Origin: Gemmatimonadota bacterium
Lineage (GTDB): Bacteria > JAAXHH01
Length of the DNA: 64,000 bases
Direction of reading: 5' to 3'
Assembly: GCA_026702745.1 (NCBI GenBank)
Contig: JAPPBT010000020.1
Location: 1 to 64,000 of the forward strand
Under the pieces are notes generated by a model. The model did not search any database. It was not told where the DNA came from and worked only from the letters and a program-made list of their open reading frames with translations. Positions within the stretch are counted from its first letter, which is position 1. Each line of letters starts with the position of its first letter. The position numbers and the translations under genes are program-made. Below, piece by piece: positions 25,718 to 34,374 of the stretch.

Positions 25718-25996
25718 TCAGGTAAGGGGCGGCGCTCGGTTTCGGTGCTGCTTGCCCTGAATCCGGGGGTGACCGGGTTGCGACGCACCGGCCGCGGGGC
25801 CGACAACATCGTAGACCGGCAGGATTGCAGGAGTTTTCTCAGCCACCGCGGAGAATGTGGCGGCACAAAGGCAGGTCAGGCAGTGGTCCACATGATCGGC
25901 ATGATCGGCGTCGGTCTCCAACTCATCGCAGTCGTGCGGGGGACTCGCGAAAAACAGGGCAAACGCGACAGCGCAGGAAAGCGTGAAGAGTTTCAT
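25718..25996 (-). CDS. Small secreted His/Cys-rich protein (DUF2946-like)
   Basis: 92 aa. Residues 1-18 form a short signal helix (MKLFTLSCAVAFALFFAS), followed by HDCDELETDADHADHVDHC and LTCLCAA, a cluster of His, Asp and Cys that resembles small DUF2946-type periplasmic metal-related proteins. The C-terminal third is Pro/Arg-rich and unstructured. No strong ribosome site is visible. A candidate promoter lies 72-100 bp upstream. Being next to the lipoprotein and TonB receptor genes, it may sense or carry the same metal. The coding status is moderately certain. Confidence 0.55.
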   Translation of the reverse strand: MKLFTLSCAVAFALFFASPPHDCDELETDADHADHVDHCLTCLCAATFSAVAEKTPAILPVYDVVGPAAGASQPGHPRIQGKQHRNRAPPLT

Positions 25997-26067
25997 GGAA
26001 TACCCGTCACCAGGTGGCCTGATCTATCAAAGAATTGGATCTTTTTCGACGAAGTTCCAGTTGCGAA

Positions 26068-26096
26068 AAATTAAACGGGGAGCACCGGCTTGTCAA
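26068..26096 (-). promoter_or_regulatory. Candidate promoter of the small His/Cys protein
   Basis: Minus strand TTGACA (26096-26091), 17-bp spacer, TAATTT (26073-26068). Perfect -35, weak -10. It is back-to-back with the ABC-operon promoter at 26126-26154. Confidence 0.5.
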
Positions 26097-26125
26097 GTGA
26101 TTTCACGCCTTTGCTCAATACAGGC

Positions 26126-26154
26126 TTGACACGGACATGGCCCCTTGTTATTAT
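26126..26154 (+). promoter_or_regulatory. Promoter of the ABC transporter operon
   Basis: TTGACA (26126-26131), 17-bp spacer, TATTAT (26149-26154): near-perfect sigma70 consensus. Transcription should start near 26161, which excludes the upstream TTG (26145) as a start codon of the ATPase. Confidence 0.8.
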
Positions 26155-26231
26155 CCGACGCCGCGAAAAAAGCAATGCGAGAAGTACGCGGACATCTGCT
26201 TTTTACAGCAAGAAAAGGAGCGAGAACAGGG

Positions 26232-26969
26232 GTGTCCGGGAAAACCATGATCGAGGCGAAGGGCCTGAGCAAGTTCTACGGTTCCTTTGTCGCCGTGCAA
26301 GACATCTCCTTTACCATACCCGAGGGCCAGATCGTGGCCTTCCTCGGACCGAATGGCGCGGGCAAGTCCACGACGATGAAGATCCTCAGCGGCTACCTGG
26401 GCGCCAGCGCGGGTACCGCGGCCATCGCCGGACTCGATGTAAGTCGCGACCGCCTCTCCATGTCCAGGCGTCTTGGATACCTTCCGGAGAACGGTCCGCT
26501 TTACCAGAACATGACGCCGCTCGAACTCCTTCGGTTTTTCGGCGAGGCCCGTGGACTCGATCGGCTCCGGCTGTCCGACCGCCTGGACTACGTCATCGAC
26601 CGGTGCAGCCTTCACGAAGCGCTCGAAAAGCCCATTGACAAGCTGTCCCGGGGCAACAAGCAGCGGGTTGGACTGGCGCAGGCCCTGCTCCACGACCCCG
26701 ACGTGCTCATCATGGACGAGCCGACCGCCGGGCTGGACCCGAACCAGATCCGTGACTTCCGCCAGGACATCCGGTTGCTCGGGCAGACCCGGACCATCCT
26801 GCTCTCCACCCATATCCTTCAGGAAGTAGACCTCATCGCCGACCGTGTTCTCCTGATCAACGAGGGCCGGCTGGTCTTCGATGGGCCGCCTGACGATCTG
26901 CGCCACGACGGATCGCTCGAAGCGTCTTTCCACGCCCTGACCGGACACGGAGGGGAGGCGGACGAATGA
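26232..26969 (+). CDS. ABC transporter ATP-binding protein (GldA-like)
   Basis: 245 aa from a GTG at 26232, which has AAGGAG 11 bases upstream; an ATG at 26247 is the alternative. Seen: Walker A GPNGAGKSTT, Q-loop LPENGPLYQNMT, signature LSRGNKQRVGLAQAL, Walker B VLIMDEPTAGLD and the switch His in STHILQEV. It energises the ABC-2 permease encoded next; the stop and next start overlap as ATGA. The trio ATPase/permease-auxiliary/DUF4340 is the arrangement seen in GldA-GldFG type exporters. Confidence 0.92.
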   Translation: MSGKTMIEAKGLSKFYGSFVAVQDISFTIPEGQIVAFLGPNGAGKSTTMKILSGYLGASAGTAAIAGLDVSRDRLSMSRRLGYLPENGPLYQNMTPLELLRFFGEARGLDRLRLSDRLDYVIDRCSLHEALEKPIDKLSRGNKQRVGLAQALLHDPDVLIMDEPTAGLDPNQIRDFRQDIRLLGQTRTILLSTHILQEVDLIADRVLLINEGRLVFDGPPDDLRHDGSLEASFHALTGHGGEADE

Positions 26970-29713
26970 ACCTCGGCCCGGCAAGCCGGATCAACGTCCA
27001 GCTGGTGGCGGCCATCGTCCGCAGGGACCTGCGGTTGGCCTTCAGCAATCCCACGGGATACGTCTTCGTTACCCTTTTCATCTTCCTCAGCGCGGCCGCC
27101 GCGTTCTGGCAGGTCCCATTCTTCCTGAACAACCTGGCGAACCTCGACCAGTTGAACGCCGTGTTCCCTTACCTGCTCCTCTTCTTCATCCCGGCGCTGA
27201 CCATGGGCGTCTGGGCCGAGGAAACCCGGCAGGGAACCGATGAACTGCTGCTCACGCTCCCGGCAACGGACCTGGAAATCGTCCTGGGCAAATACCTCTC
27301 GGTGGTGGGCGTCTATACGGCCTCACTCGTGCTGTCCCTGACCCACGTGCTGGTCCTGATGTTCCTCGGCAGTCCCGATCTCGGGCTCATGGCCGGCAAT
27401 TACCTCGGATACTGGCTCGCCGGCGCCGCGCTCATCTCCGTCGGCATGCTGGCGTCCCTGCTGACCTCGCACGTGACCATCGCCTTCATTCTCGGCGCGC
27501 TGTTCTGCGCCGCCTTCGTACTCATCGGACCCATCGCCGGGGGTATCAGCGACGGGCTGCGGGACCTGCTTTCCCCCCTGGGACTGTTTACCGCCTTCGA
27601 CGACTTCGCGCGCGGCGTCGTCAGCTTCTCCGGACTGGTCCACTTCGTCTCCGTCACCGGTCTGATGCTGTACCTCAACGTCGTGCTGATCGGCCGGCGT
27701 CACTGGCCCGTACAGGCCGGCGGATACCGGATGGGGATCCACCATGGCGCGAGGGCGGCGGCCCTTGTCGCGGTGGTGATCGGACTAAACGTCATCCTGG
27801 GCCGGGCGGGCGTCCGCCTGGACGTAACCGCCGAAGGACTCCATTCCCTTTCCGACGAGACCGTGCAGATGCTGTCGGAACTGGACCCGGAGCGTCCCGT
27901 GTTCATCCAGGCCTTCGTGAGTCCGGAGGTGCCGGAGTCCTACGTACAGACCCGATCGGGCCTGATCGACGTGCTCAAGGAGCTGGACGCCGTGGGCGGC
28001 AGCCGGGTCCAGGTACGGATCCAGGCCACGGAAATGTACACTCCCGAGGCCCGGGAGGCCCGCGATCGGTTCGGAATCACCCCCCGCGAGCTGCCGGACC
28101 TGCGCAGCGCCCGGTCGGGGTTCACGAACGTCTTCGCCGGGATCGCCGTCACCTGCGGCCCCGAGGAACAGGTGATCGGGTTCCTGGATACGGGGCTTCC
28201 CGTCGAATACGAACTGGTGCGCAGCCTGCGCGTGGCCGCCCGGGCGGACCGCGCGAAACTCGGCATTCTCGCCACGGAGGTGCGGCTCTTCGGGGGATTC
28301 GATTTCAACACCATGCAGAGCCGCCAGCCCTGGGCCATGACCGAAGAGCTGCGCAAGCAGTACGACGTGGTGCAGGTCCAGCCCCAGGAGGACTATCCCG
28401 ACGATCTGGACGTGCTCCTGGCCGCCCTGCCCAACACCCTGACCCAGCCCGAAATGGACCGGCTGTCGGACTACATCGCCGCAGGGAACCCCACGTTGCT
28501 CCTGACGGACCCGCTGCCCTCCTTTAACCTGGCCCTTTCCCCTTCCGAGCAGAAGGGCGCAAGCGCCAATCCTTTCGCCGGCAACCAACAGCCCGCTCCC
28601 GTGCCGAAAGGCGATATCCAGGGCCTGCTGCGCGGGTTCGGCGTGGAATGGACCACCGGCCTGATCGTATGGGACCAGTATAACCCCCACCCCGGCATGG
28701 CCCATCTCCCGCCGGAAGTGGTCTTCGCGTCTCCGGGCAACGAGAACCCGGACACCTTCAACCAGGAAGCCGTCAGCACCGCGTCGCTGCAGGAACTCGT
28801 CTTCATCTTCCCGGGCCGGTTGCAGCATACCGGTTCGGCGGACTTCACGTTTACCCCCCTGGTGCAAAGCGGTACCATGTCGGGGCTGACCGCCTATTCC
28901 CAGCTCGTTCAGCGCAACTTCTTCGGCGGATCGCAACTGGTGCTCACCAATATCCCGCGTCGCGCGAGCCAGAACGCCTACACGGTGGCGGGCCACGTCA
29001 CGGGCAACGCGGCCGGCGCAGTGGCCGGCGAGGCCGCGGCCGGGGGAGGCGCGGCCGGAACTGCGGCCGGAGGAGCCGCGGCCGGAACCGAAGAGAACGC
29101 GCCGGTCAACCTGGTCGTCGTAGCCGACGTGGATTTCGCTTCGCAGCAGTTCTTCGACATTCGCCGCATGGGCGCCGGCGGGCTGCACTTCGACAACGTC
29201 ACCTTTTTCCTGAACCTTATGGACGTGCTGGTCGGGGACGAGTCCTTCATCGCCCTGCGCAGCAAGCGGGTTCGTTACCGCACGCTCGAGACCGTCGAGA
29301 GGCAGACCCTGGCCTACACCGAACAACGGGTCAGGGACGAGGACGCCGCCGAGGAGGAGGCCCAGGCGGCGCTGGACCAGGCCCGCCGCCGGCTCACGGC
29401 CCGAGTGGACGAGGTCCGTCAGCGGACCGACCTGGACGAACAGACCCGGCGGATCATGGTCCGCAACCTGGAGGAAGTGGAGAACCGGCGGTTCGAGACG
29501 CTGCGGACCAATATCGAGGCCGAGAAGGAAGCCAGGATCGAGGAAAGCAAGGAGATGATGGAAAGCCAGATCCGGCTGATCCAGAACACCATCAAGAACC
29601 TGGCCGCGCTGCTTCCGCCCGTGCCGGTCTTCCTCCTGGGCGTATTCATTTTCCTCCGGCGCAGGCGTCGTGAGAACGAGGCGGCCGCCGCCGCGCGGCG
29701 GCTGAGGAGCTGA
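26966..29713 (+). CDS. ABC-2 permease fused to GldG-like auxiliary domain (GldF-GldG)
   Basis: 915 aa. Residues about 1-250 hold six membrane helices of an ABC-2 (GldF) permease (WAEETRQGTDELLLTLP is the conserved cytoplasmic loop). From about 262 a new membrane helix leads into a GldG-like extracytoplasmic domain (LDVTAEGLHSLSDETVQ, TEVRLFGGFDF, DVLLAALPNTLT). A Gly/Ala-rich repeat linker occupies about 680-710, a helical coiled segment about 775-870, and a terminal helix about 875-905 with an Arg-rich tail. In Flavobacterium these are two proteins needed with GldA for gliding; here they are one. Motility itself is not implied. Confidence 0.88.
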   Translation: MNLGPASRINVQLVAAIVRRDLRLAFSNPTGYVFVTLFIFLSAAAAFWQVPFFLNNLANLDQLNAVFPYLLLFFIPALTMGVWAEETRQGTDELLLTLPATDLEIVLGKYLSVVGVYTASLVLSLTHVLVLMFLGSPDLGLMAGNYLGYWLAGAALISVGMLASLLTSHVTIAFILGALFCAAFVLIGPIAGGISDGLRDLLSPLGLFTAFDDFARGVVSFSGLVHFVSVTGLMLYLNVVLIGRRHWPVQAGGYRMGIHHGARAAALVAVVIGLNVILGRAGVRLDVTAEGLHSLSDETVQMLSELDPERPVFIQAFVSPEVPESYVQTRSGLIDVLKELDAVGGSRVQVRIQATEMYTPEAREARDRFGITPRELPDLRSARSGFTNVFAGIAVTCGPEEQVIGFLDTGLPVEYELVRSLRVAARADRAKLGILATEVRLFGGFDFNTMQSRQPWAMTEELRKQYDVVQVQPQEDYPDDLDVLLAALPNTLTQPEMDRLSDYIAAGNPTLLLTDPLPSFNLALSPSEQKGASANPFAGNQQPAPVPKGDIQGLLRGFGVEWTTGLIVWDQYNPHPGMAHLPPEVVFASPGNENPDTFNQEAVSTASLQELVFIFPGRLQHTGSADFTFTPLVQSGTMSGLTAYSQLVQRNFFGGSQLVLTNIPRRASQNAYTVAGHVTGNAAGAVAGEAAAGGGAAGTAAGGAAAGTEENAPVNLVVVADVDFASQQFFDIRRMGAGGLHFDNVTFFLNLMDVLVGDESFIALRSKRVRYRTLETVERQTLAYTEQRVRDEDAAEEEAQAALDQARRRLTARVDEVRQRTDLDEQTRRIMVRNLEEVENRRFETLRTNIEAEKEARIEESKEMMESQIRLIQNTIKNLAALLPPVPVFLLGVFIFLRRRRRENEAAAAARRLRS

Positions 29714-29715
29714 CC

Positions 29716-31152
29716 ATGGATGAAACACGCAAGACCCTGGCCTTCGTCGCAGCGGCGGCCGTGGTGACCGCCGCCGCCTTCCTCGCGGCTCCAGCCGATC
29801 CCACGCCGGAGGCTTTTTCGGACCGCGGCGAGGCTTTCTTTCCGGAATTCGTGGATCCGAACGACGCGGTCTCCCTCGAGGTCATCGACTTCGACGAAGC
29901 GACCGGAGGCATCAACGCCTTCAGTGTGGTATTCAAAGGAACGCGCTGGCGCATTCCCTCCCATCACAACTACCCTGCCGACGACAAGGACCGCCTGGCC
30001 CGCACGGCTGCCGGGCTCATCGAGGTCCGCAAGGACGACGTGGTCGCCGAAATCGCCGCGGACCACGAGGCCCTTGGCGTGGTGGACCCGCTGGACGAGT
30101 CGGTCGCCTCCCTGTCCGGACGCGGCAAGCGCGTTACGATTAAGGACGGAAACGACAACCTGCTCGCCGACCTCATCGTCGGCGGGAACGTACCGGGCCG
30201 GGAAGGCCAGTACCGCTACCTGCGGGTGCCCGGTCAGAAGCGGACCTACGCGGCGCGGTTCGACGTGGATGTCTCCTCCCGGTTCGGCGACTGGATCGAA
30301 AAGGACCTGCTGGAGGTGGACCAGGCGCGTATCGGACAGGTGATTCTGAAAGACTACTCCATAGACGAAGGTACCCGCATGCTGGACCAGCGCGACACGA
30401 TCGTGCTGTCTAAAGGGGATCCCGACTGGACGGCCAACCGCATGCGGACCGGGCAGAAGGTCGACGCGGTGAAGATGGAAGATCTGCTCAAGGCCCTGGA
30501 CGAGTTGACCATCGTGGGCGTCCGGCCCAAGCCCGCCGGTCTTTCCAGGAGCCTGGAGAATAACGACGAAGGCATCAGCATCACCCGCAGCGATCTGGCC
30601 TCGCTGCAGCAGAAGGGCTACTACTTCACCGGGGACGGCCAGCTGGTCTCCAACGAGGGCGAAACCCAGGTTAGCACGGAGGACGGGATCATTTACACGC
30701 TACGCTTCGGGGAGATCGTGTACGGCGCGGGAGACGAGGTCACGGCGGGTCTGGTGGGCGCGGGCAGTGCTGGCAGCGAGGGCAGTCCGGGCGGCTTGGG
30801 TGGTGCGGGCGGATCGGGCGGCCCCGGCGGGTTCGGCGCCGGAAGCCCCGCGGGACCGGGCGAGAACCGGTACCTGTTCATCACGACCGGATTCGACGCC
30901 GGCCTCTTCCCGGAGCCCCCCGGACCCGCCGACCTGGGATTCCAGGCCAGGGCGGACTCCCTCTGGACTGATGCCGACCGGACCAATGCCGATCTCTACG
31001 AAAAACACGAGGCCTGGCGGCAGCGCGTCGATACGGGACGCCGGACCTCCGCGGACCTGAACGCCCGTTTCGCCCAGTGGTACTACGTCATATCCGCGGA
31101 GAGCTTCGACCGGATCCGCCTGAGACGCGCAGACCTGGTAACCTCCGAGTAG
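29716..31152 (+). CDS. DUF4340 domain-containing protein
   Basis: 478 aa. A single N-terminal membrane helix (about 8-25) anchors an extracytoplasmic region of DUF4340 type (FKGTRWRIPSHHNYPADDKDRL, LIVGGNVPGREGQYRYLRVPG, FGDWIEKDLLEVDQARI). A Gly/Ser-rich linker (about 345-380) is encoded by repetitive DNA. GGAG lies in the last codons of the preceding gene, 2 bp upstream, so expression is coupled. DUF4340 proteins repeatedly accompany GldG-type ABC systems and are presumed to be structural partners; the transported substrate is unknown. Confidence 0.85.
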   Translation: MDETRKTLAFVAAAAVVTAAAFLAAPADPTPEAFSDRGEAFFPEFVDPNDAVSLEVIDFDEATGGINAFSVVFKGTRWRIPSHHNYPADDKDRLARTAAGLIEVRKDDVVAEIAADHEALGVVDPLDESVASLSGRGKRVTIKDGNDNLLADLIVGGNVPGREGQYRYLRVPGQKRTYAARFDVDVSSRFGDWIEKDLLEVDQARIGQVILKDYSIDEGTRMLDQRDTIVLSKGDPDWTANRMRTGQKVDAVKMEDLLKALDELTIVGVRPKPAGLSRSLENNDEGISITRSDLASLQQKGYYFTGDGQLVSNEGETQVSTEDGIIYTLRFGEIVYGAGDEVTAGLVGAGSAGSEGSPGGLGGAGGSGGPGGFGAGSPAGPGENRYLFITTGFDAGLFPEPPGPADLGFQARADSLWTDADRTNADLYEKHEAWRQRVDTGRRTSADLNARFAQWYYVISAESFDRIRLRRADLVTSE

Positions 31153-31155
31153 AAG

Positions 31156-32865
31156 GTGACCGGTTTGAATCCAAATCACACCTGCGCGGACGTCATCGCG
31201 CAGACCCTTCACGAAGCCGGCGTCCGATTCGCTTTCGGGCATCCCGGCGGTGAAGTGCTTGAGCTGATCGACGCACTGGAACGCTCCGGAATCCGGTTCG
31301 TCCTGACCGGACACGAGTCCACGGCGGCCTTCATGGCGGCGGCCGTGGGACGATTGACCGGCATCCCGGGGGTCTGCGTGGCGACCCTGGGACCCGGTGC
31401 GTGCAACCTGGTGCTCGGCGTGGGGACCGCCTACCTGGACCGCGACCCCGTCCTGGCCATCACCGCGCGGACGTCGACGGAAAGGCACCACCGGAGCAAC
31501 AAGCAGAACCTTCCCCTGATCGACCTGTTCACCCCCATCACCCGGTGGTCCGTCGACCTCGAAGGTGCGGACGTCGGAGAGACCGTAAAAACCGCGCTCT
31601 CCGTCGCGGCGGGGCCGCCGCGGGGTCCGGTGTACCTCTCCCTGCCGTCGGACGTGGCGGGAAAGCCGGCCGGCGGCCCGGATTCCTCGGCCAACCCGGA
31701 TTCCTCGGTCAACCCGGATTCCCCCGCAAGCGCGGCCGGCGCGGCCAGCCAGGAAGGCCAGGCCGGCCACGGGACCGCGCATCCACCGCATCCGGCCCCT
31801 GCGGACGAATCGGACCTGCCCCGCATCCTGTCCACGTTGAACGGCGCCGAACGACCCGTCGCCGTGGTCGGCATCGCCATGGACGCGGCCAGGGACGCTC
31901 AGGCGGTCCGGCGTTTCCTGCGCGATACCGGCCTGCCTTACGCGACGACCGTGCAGGCGAAGGGCATCGCCGATGAGCACGGAGACCGATTCCTGGGCAC
32001 GATCGCGCCGGCTGCCGGTGAAGACCGGATCATCGAATGGCTGCAGCAAAGCGACTGCGTCCTGGGCATCGGCTTCGATCCGGTGGAGGTCTCCCGGCTC
32101 TGGCATTTCGACGCGCCGCTGCAGATCGTCGCCAACGCCCCCGTGGGGTTCGGCACCTATACGCCGCCGGCGGCCTGCGTGGGCGACGTTTCCGCCCTTC
32201 TTGGCCGCATCGCGGAAGGATACCGCGGACGATGCCGGTGGACGGCCGACGACATCGGTTACCTGAAGGCGCGGGTCGACGCGGTCTACCACCCGCCGTC
32301 CGAGGAAGGACCGGAGGGCATGTCGCCCTATCACCTGGTGGGCGCCCTTCGGGAACTGCTTCCGGAAGACACCGTCGTCTCCTCGGACGTAGGCGCACAC
32401 AAGAATGTAATGGGACAGCGATGGCGGGCGCCGGAACCGGGCACCTTCCTCATGTCCAACGGCCTTTCATCCATGGGTTACGGGGTAGGCGCGGCCATGG
32501 GCGCGGCCATGGCCCTGCCCGATCGGCCGGTGGCGGCGATTACGGGTGACGGCGCCTTCGCCATGATGGTCCAGGAACTCGAGACGGTCAGGCGTACCGG
32601 CATCGCGCCGCTGATCGTCGTCCTGTATGACGCGTCGCTGGCGGTCATCAAGATCGCCCAGCAGGCCAGGAAACTCCCCGTGACGGGCGTCGATTTCGCG
32701 CCGGTGGACTGGGTGAAAGTCGCCGAAGGTTTCGGTATCGACGCGGAGGCCGTCAGCACCCTGGATGAAACCCGCGACGCCGTTTCGCGGTGGGTGCGCA
32801 GGCGGGAGGCGCGGGTCCTGGTCGCCCCCGTGGACGAGCGGCTTTACACCGGGTTGAAGTACTGA
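31156..32865 (+). CDS. Thiamine-diphosphate-dependent enzyme, acetolactate-synthase-like
   Basis: 569 aa. N-terminal pyrimidine-binding domain (FGHPGGEVLELIDAL, GHESTAAFMAAAVGR with the catalytic Glu), central domain about 200-360, and C-terminal ThDP domain (ITGDGAFAMMVQELE). The metal-binding loop normally ends in Asn-Asn/Asp-Asn but here reads LYDASLAVIK. A Ser/Asn-Pro-Asp repeat (NPDSSANPDSSVNPDS, about 178-195) from an 18-bp DNA repeat lies between domains. GTG at 31156 has no ribosome site; a TTG at 31165 has AGAAGG 8 bases before it and may be the real start. Reaction unknown: a 2-oxoacid decarboxylase, lyase or synthase. Confidence 0.8.
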   Translation: MTGLNPNHTCADVIAQTLHEAGVRFAFGHPGGEVLELIDALERSGIRFVLTGHESTAAFMAAAVGRLTGIPGVCVATLGPGACNLVLGVGTAYLDRDPVLAITARTSTERHHRSNKQNLPLIDLFTPITRWSVDLEGADVGETVKTALSVAAGPPRGPVYLSLPSDVAGKPAGGPDSSANPDSSVNPDSPASAAGAASQEGQAGHGTAHPPHPAPADESDLPRILSTLNGAERPVAVVGIAMDAARDAQAVRRFLRDTGLPYATTVQAKGIADEHGDRFLGTIAPAAGEDRIIEWLQQSDCVLGIGFDPVEVSRLWHFDAPLQIVANAPVGFGTYTPPAACVGDVSALLGRIAEGYRGRCRWTADDIGYLKARVDAVYHPPSEEGPEGMSPYHLVGALRELLPEDTVVSSDVGAHKNVMGQRWRAPEPGTFLMSNGLSSMGYGVGAAMGAAMALPDRPVAAITGDGAFAMMVQELETVRRTGIAPLIVVLYDASLAVIKIAQQARKLPVTGVDFAPVDWVKVAEGFGIDAEAVSTLDETRDAVSRWVRRREARVLVAPVDERLYTGLKY

Positions 32866-33055
32866 TTGTACCGGTACTCGGAAGCTTCCGTTCTCCATCG
32901 CTGCGGTACGGAATGTTATCCGCGGCGCAACGAAAAAAACCGTGGCGCTGAAGCGTCCTGTCGGTATATTGAACCCGCCTTTAACGGACCCGGTCCACCA
33001 CCGACCCGGACCGCCGTCTCACCACCCAACGGACACCTGGAGATAAACTGCATCT

Positions 33056-34318
33056 ATGGGGGGCGACTTTACCCTGTACCTGGCCGTAGCGCTCGGGTTG
33101 TACATGGCCTTCTCCATTGGCGCGAACGATGTGGCCAATGCCATGGGAACCTCGGTGGGTTCCAAAGCGCTCACGATCAAGCAGGCCATCCTGATCGCCG
33201 GAGTGCTCGAGTTTCTGGGCGCCTACCTGGTGGGAGGACAGGTCACTAGAACCGTTCGGGGAGGCATCCTGGACCCCCAGATATCGGCGACCGCGCCGGA
33301 GCTCATCGTGTACGGCATGCTCGCGGCGCTCATGGCCGCCGGTACGTGGCTCGTGGTCGCATCCAGGCTGGGCTGGCCCGTGTCGACCACCCATTCGATC
33401 GTGGGCGCCATCGCGGGATTCGGCATCGTCGCCTTCGGTTTCAACGTCGTACAGTGGGAACAAATAACGCAGATCGTCGCATCCTGGATCGTCTCGCCCC
33501 TGCTGTGCGGCGTCCTGGCCTACCTGATCTTCAGTGCGATCAAATGGACGATCCTCCGCCACCCGGATCCCGTGCGGCGGACCCGGAAATGGGCGCCGCT
33601 CTATATCTTCAGCGTCGTCGTCGTGATTTCGCTGGTCACCCTCTTCAAGGGATTGCGTAATGTCGACCTGGATCTGACGCTCGCCGAGACGCTCCTCTGG
33701 TCCAGCGTTCTGGGCATCTTCGCGGTGATCGCCGGACACTTCCTGCTCGGGCTGATCAATAATCGGCCGAGCGCCGAGACCGGTGACGCATCGTCCGGCG
33801 ACGGCCAGATGGCGGTCGTCGAGAAAATGTTCGGCGTGCTCCAGATCATGAGTGCCTGCGCCGTAGCCTTCGCACACGGGTCCAACGACGTGGCGAACGC
33901 CATCGGACCGCTGGCGGCGGTGGTGGACATCAGCCAGTCCGGCGTGGTCAATCCCGAGTCTCCCGTACCCAGCTGGCTCCTCCTGGTCGGCGGCATCGGC
34001 ATCGTCATCGGCCTGGCGACCATGGGCTACCGCGTCATGGCGACCATCGGCACCAGGATCACGGAACTGACGCCCACCCGGGGATACTCGGCCGAATTCG
34101 CCGCGGCCATCACTATCGTCCTGGCCAGCCGCCTCGGGCTGCCCATCTCGACGACCCAGACCCTGGTCGGCGGGGTCATGGGCGTGGGACTCGCCCAGGG
34201 CGTCAAGGCCCTGGACCTGAGTATCCTGGGCCGGATCGCGGCGTCCTGGATCGTTACCGTTCCCATCGGCGCCCTGCTGGCGATCGTCTTCTTCTACATG
34301 TTCCGGGCTATTCTTTAG
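33056..34318 (+). CDS. PiT family inorganic phosphate transporter
   Basis: 420 aa inner-membrane symporter. The two PiT signature repeats are seen: FSIGANDVANAMGTSVGSKAL at the N-terminus and FAHGSNDVANAIGPLAAV past a central hydrophilic loop (about 240-262). WPVSTTHSIVGAIAGFG and LPISTTQTLVGGVMGVG are the paired helices. About ten membrane segments. The 190-bp gap upstream may hold its promoter, but only a TATATT without a good -35 is visible. No phoU/DUF47 partner is adjacent. Confidence 0.92.
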   Translation: MGGDFTLYLAVALGLYMAFSIGANDVANAMGTSVGSKALTIKQAILIAGVLEFLGAYLVGGQVTRTVRGGILDPQISATAPELIVYGMLAALMAAGTWLVVASRLGWPVSTTHSIVGAIAGFGIVAFGFNVVQWEQITQIVASWIVSPLLCGVLAYLIFSAIKWTILRHPDPVRRTRKWAPLYIFSVVVVISLVTLFKGLRNVDLDLTLAETLLWSSVLGIFAVIAGHFLLGLINNRPSAETGDASSGDGQMAVVEKMFGVLQIMSACAVAFAHGSNDVANAIGPLAAVVDISQSGVVNPESPVPSWLLLVGGIGIVIGLATMGYRVMATIGTRITELTPTRGYSAEFAAAITIVLASRLGLPISTTQTLVGGVMGVGLAQGVKALDLSILGRIAASWIVTVPIGALLAIVFFYMFRAIL

Positions 34319-34374
34319 ATTTACGGCCGGCTCCGCTCATTCCCTGCAGGCCCTCGGATCGACGGAAACCCCGC

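Noticed and set aside
27785-29728. Minus-strand reading frame of 647 aa opposite the GldF-GldG fusion
   Set aside because: Shadow of the ABC protein; no motif or ribosome site.
30700-32400. Minus-strand reading frame of 566 aa across DUF4340 and ThDP genes
   Set aside because: Spans two real genes in antisense and has Arg/Gly-biased composition typical of shadows.
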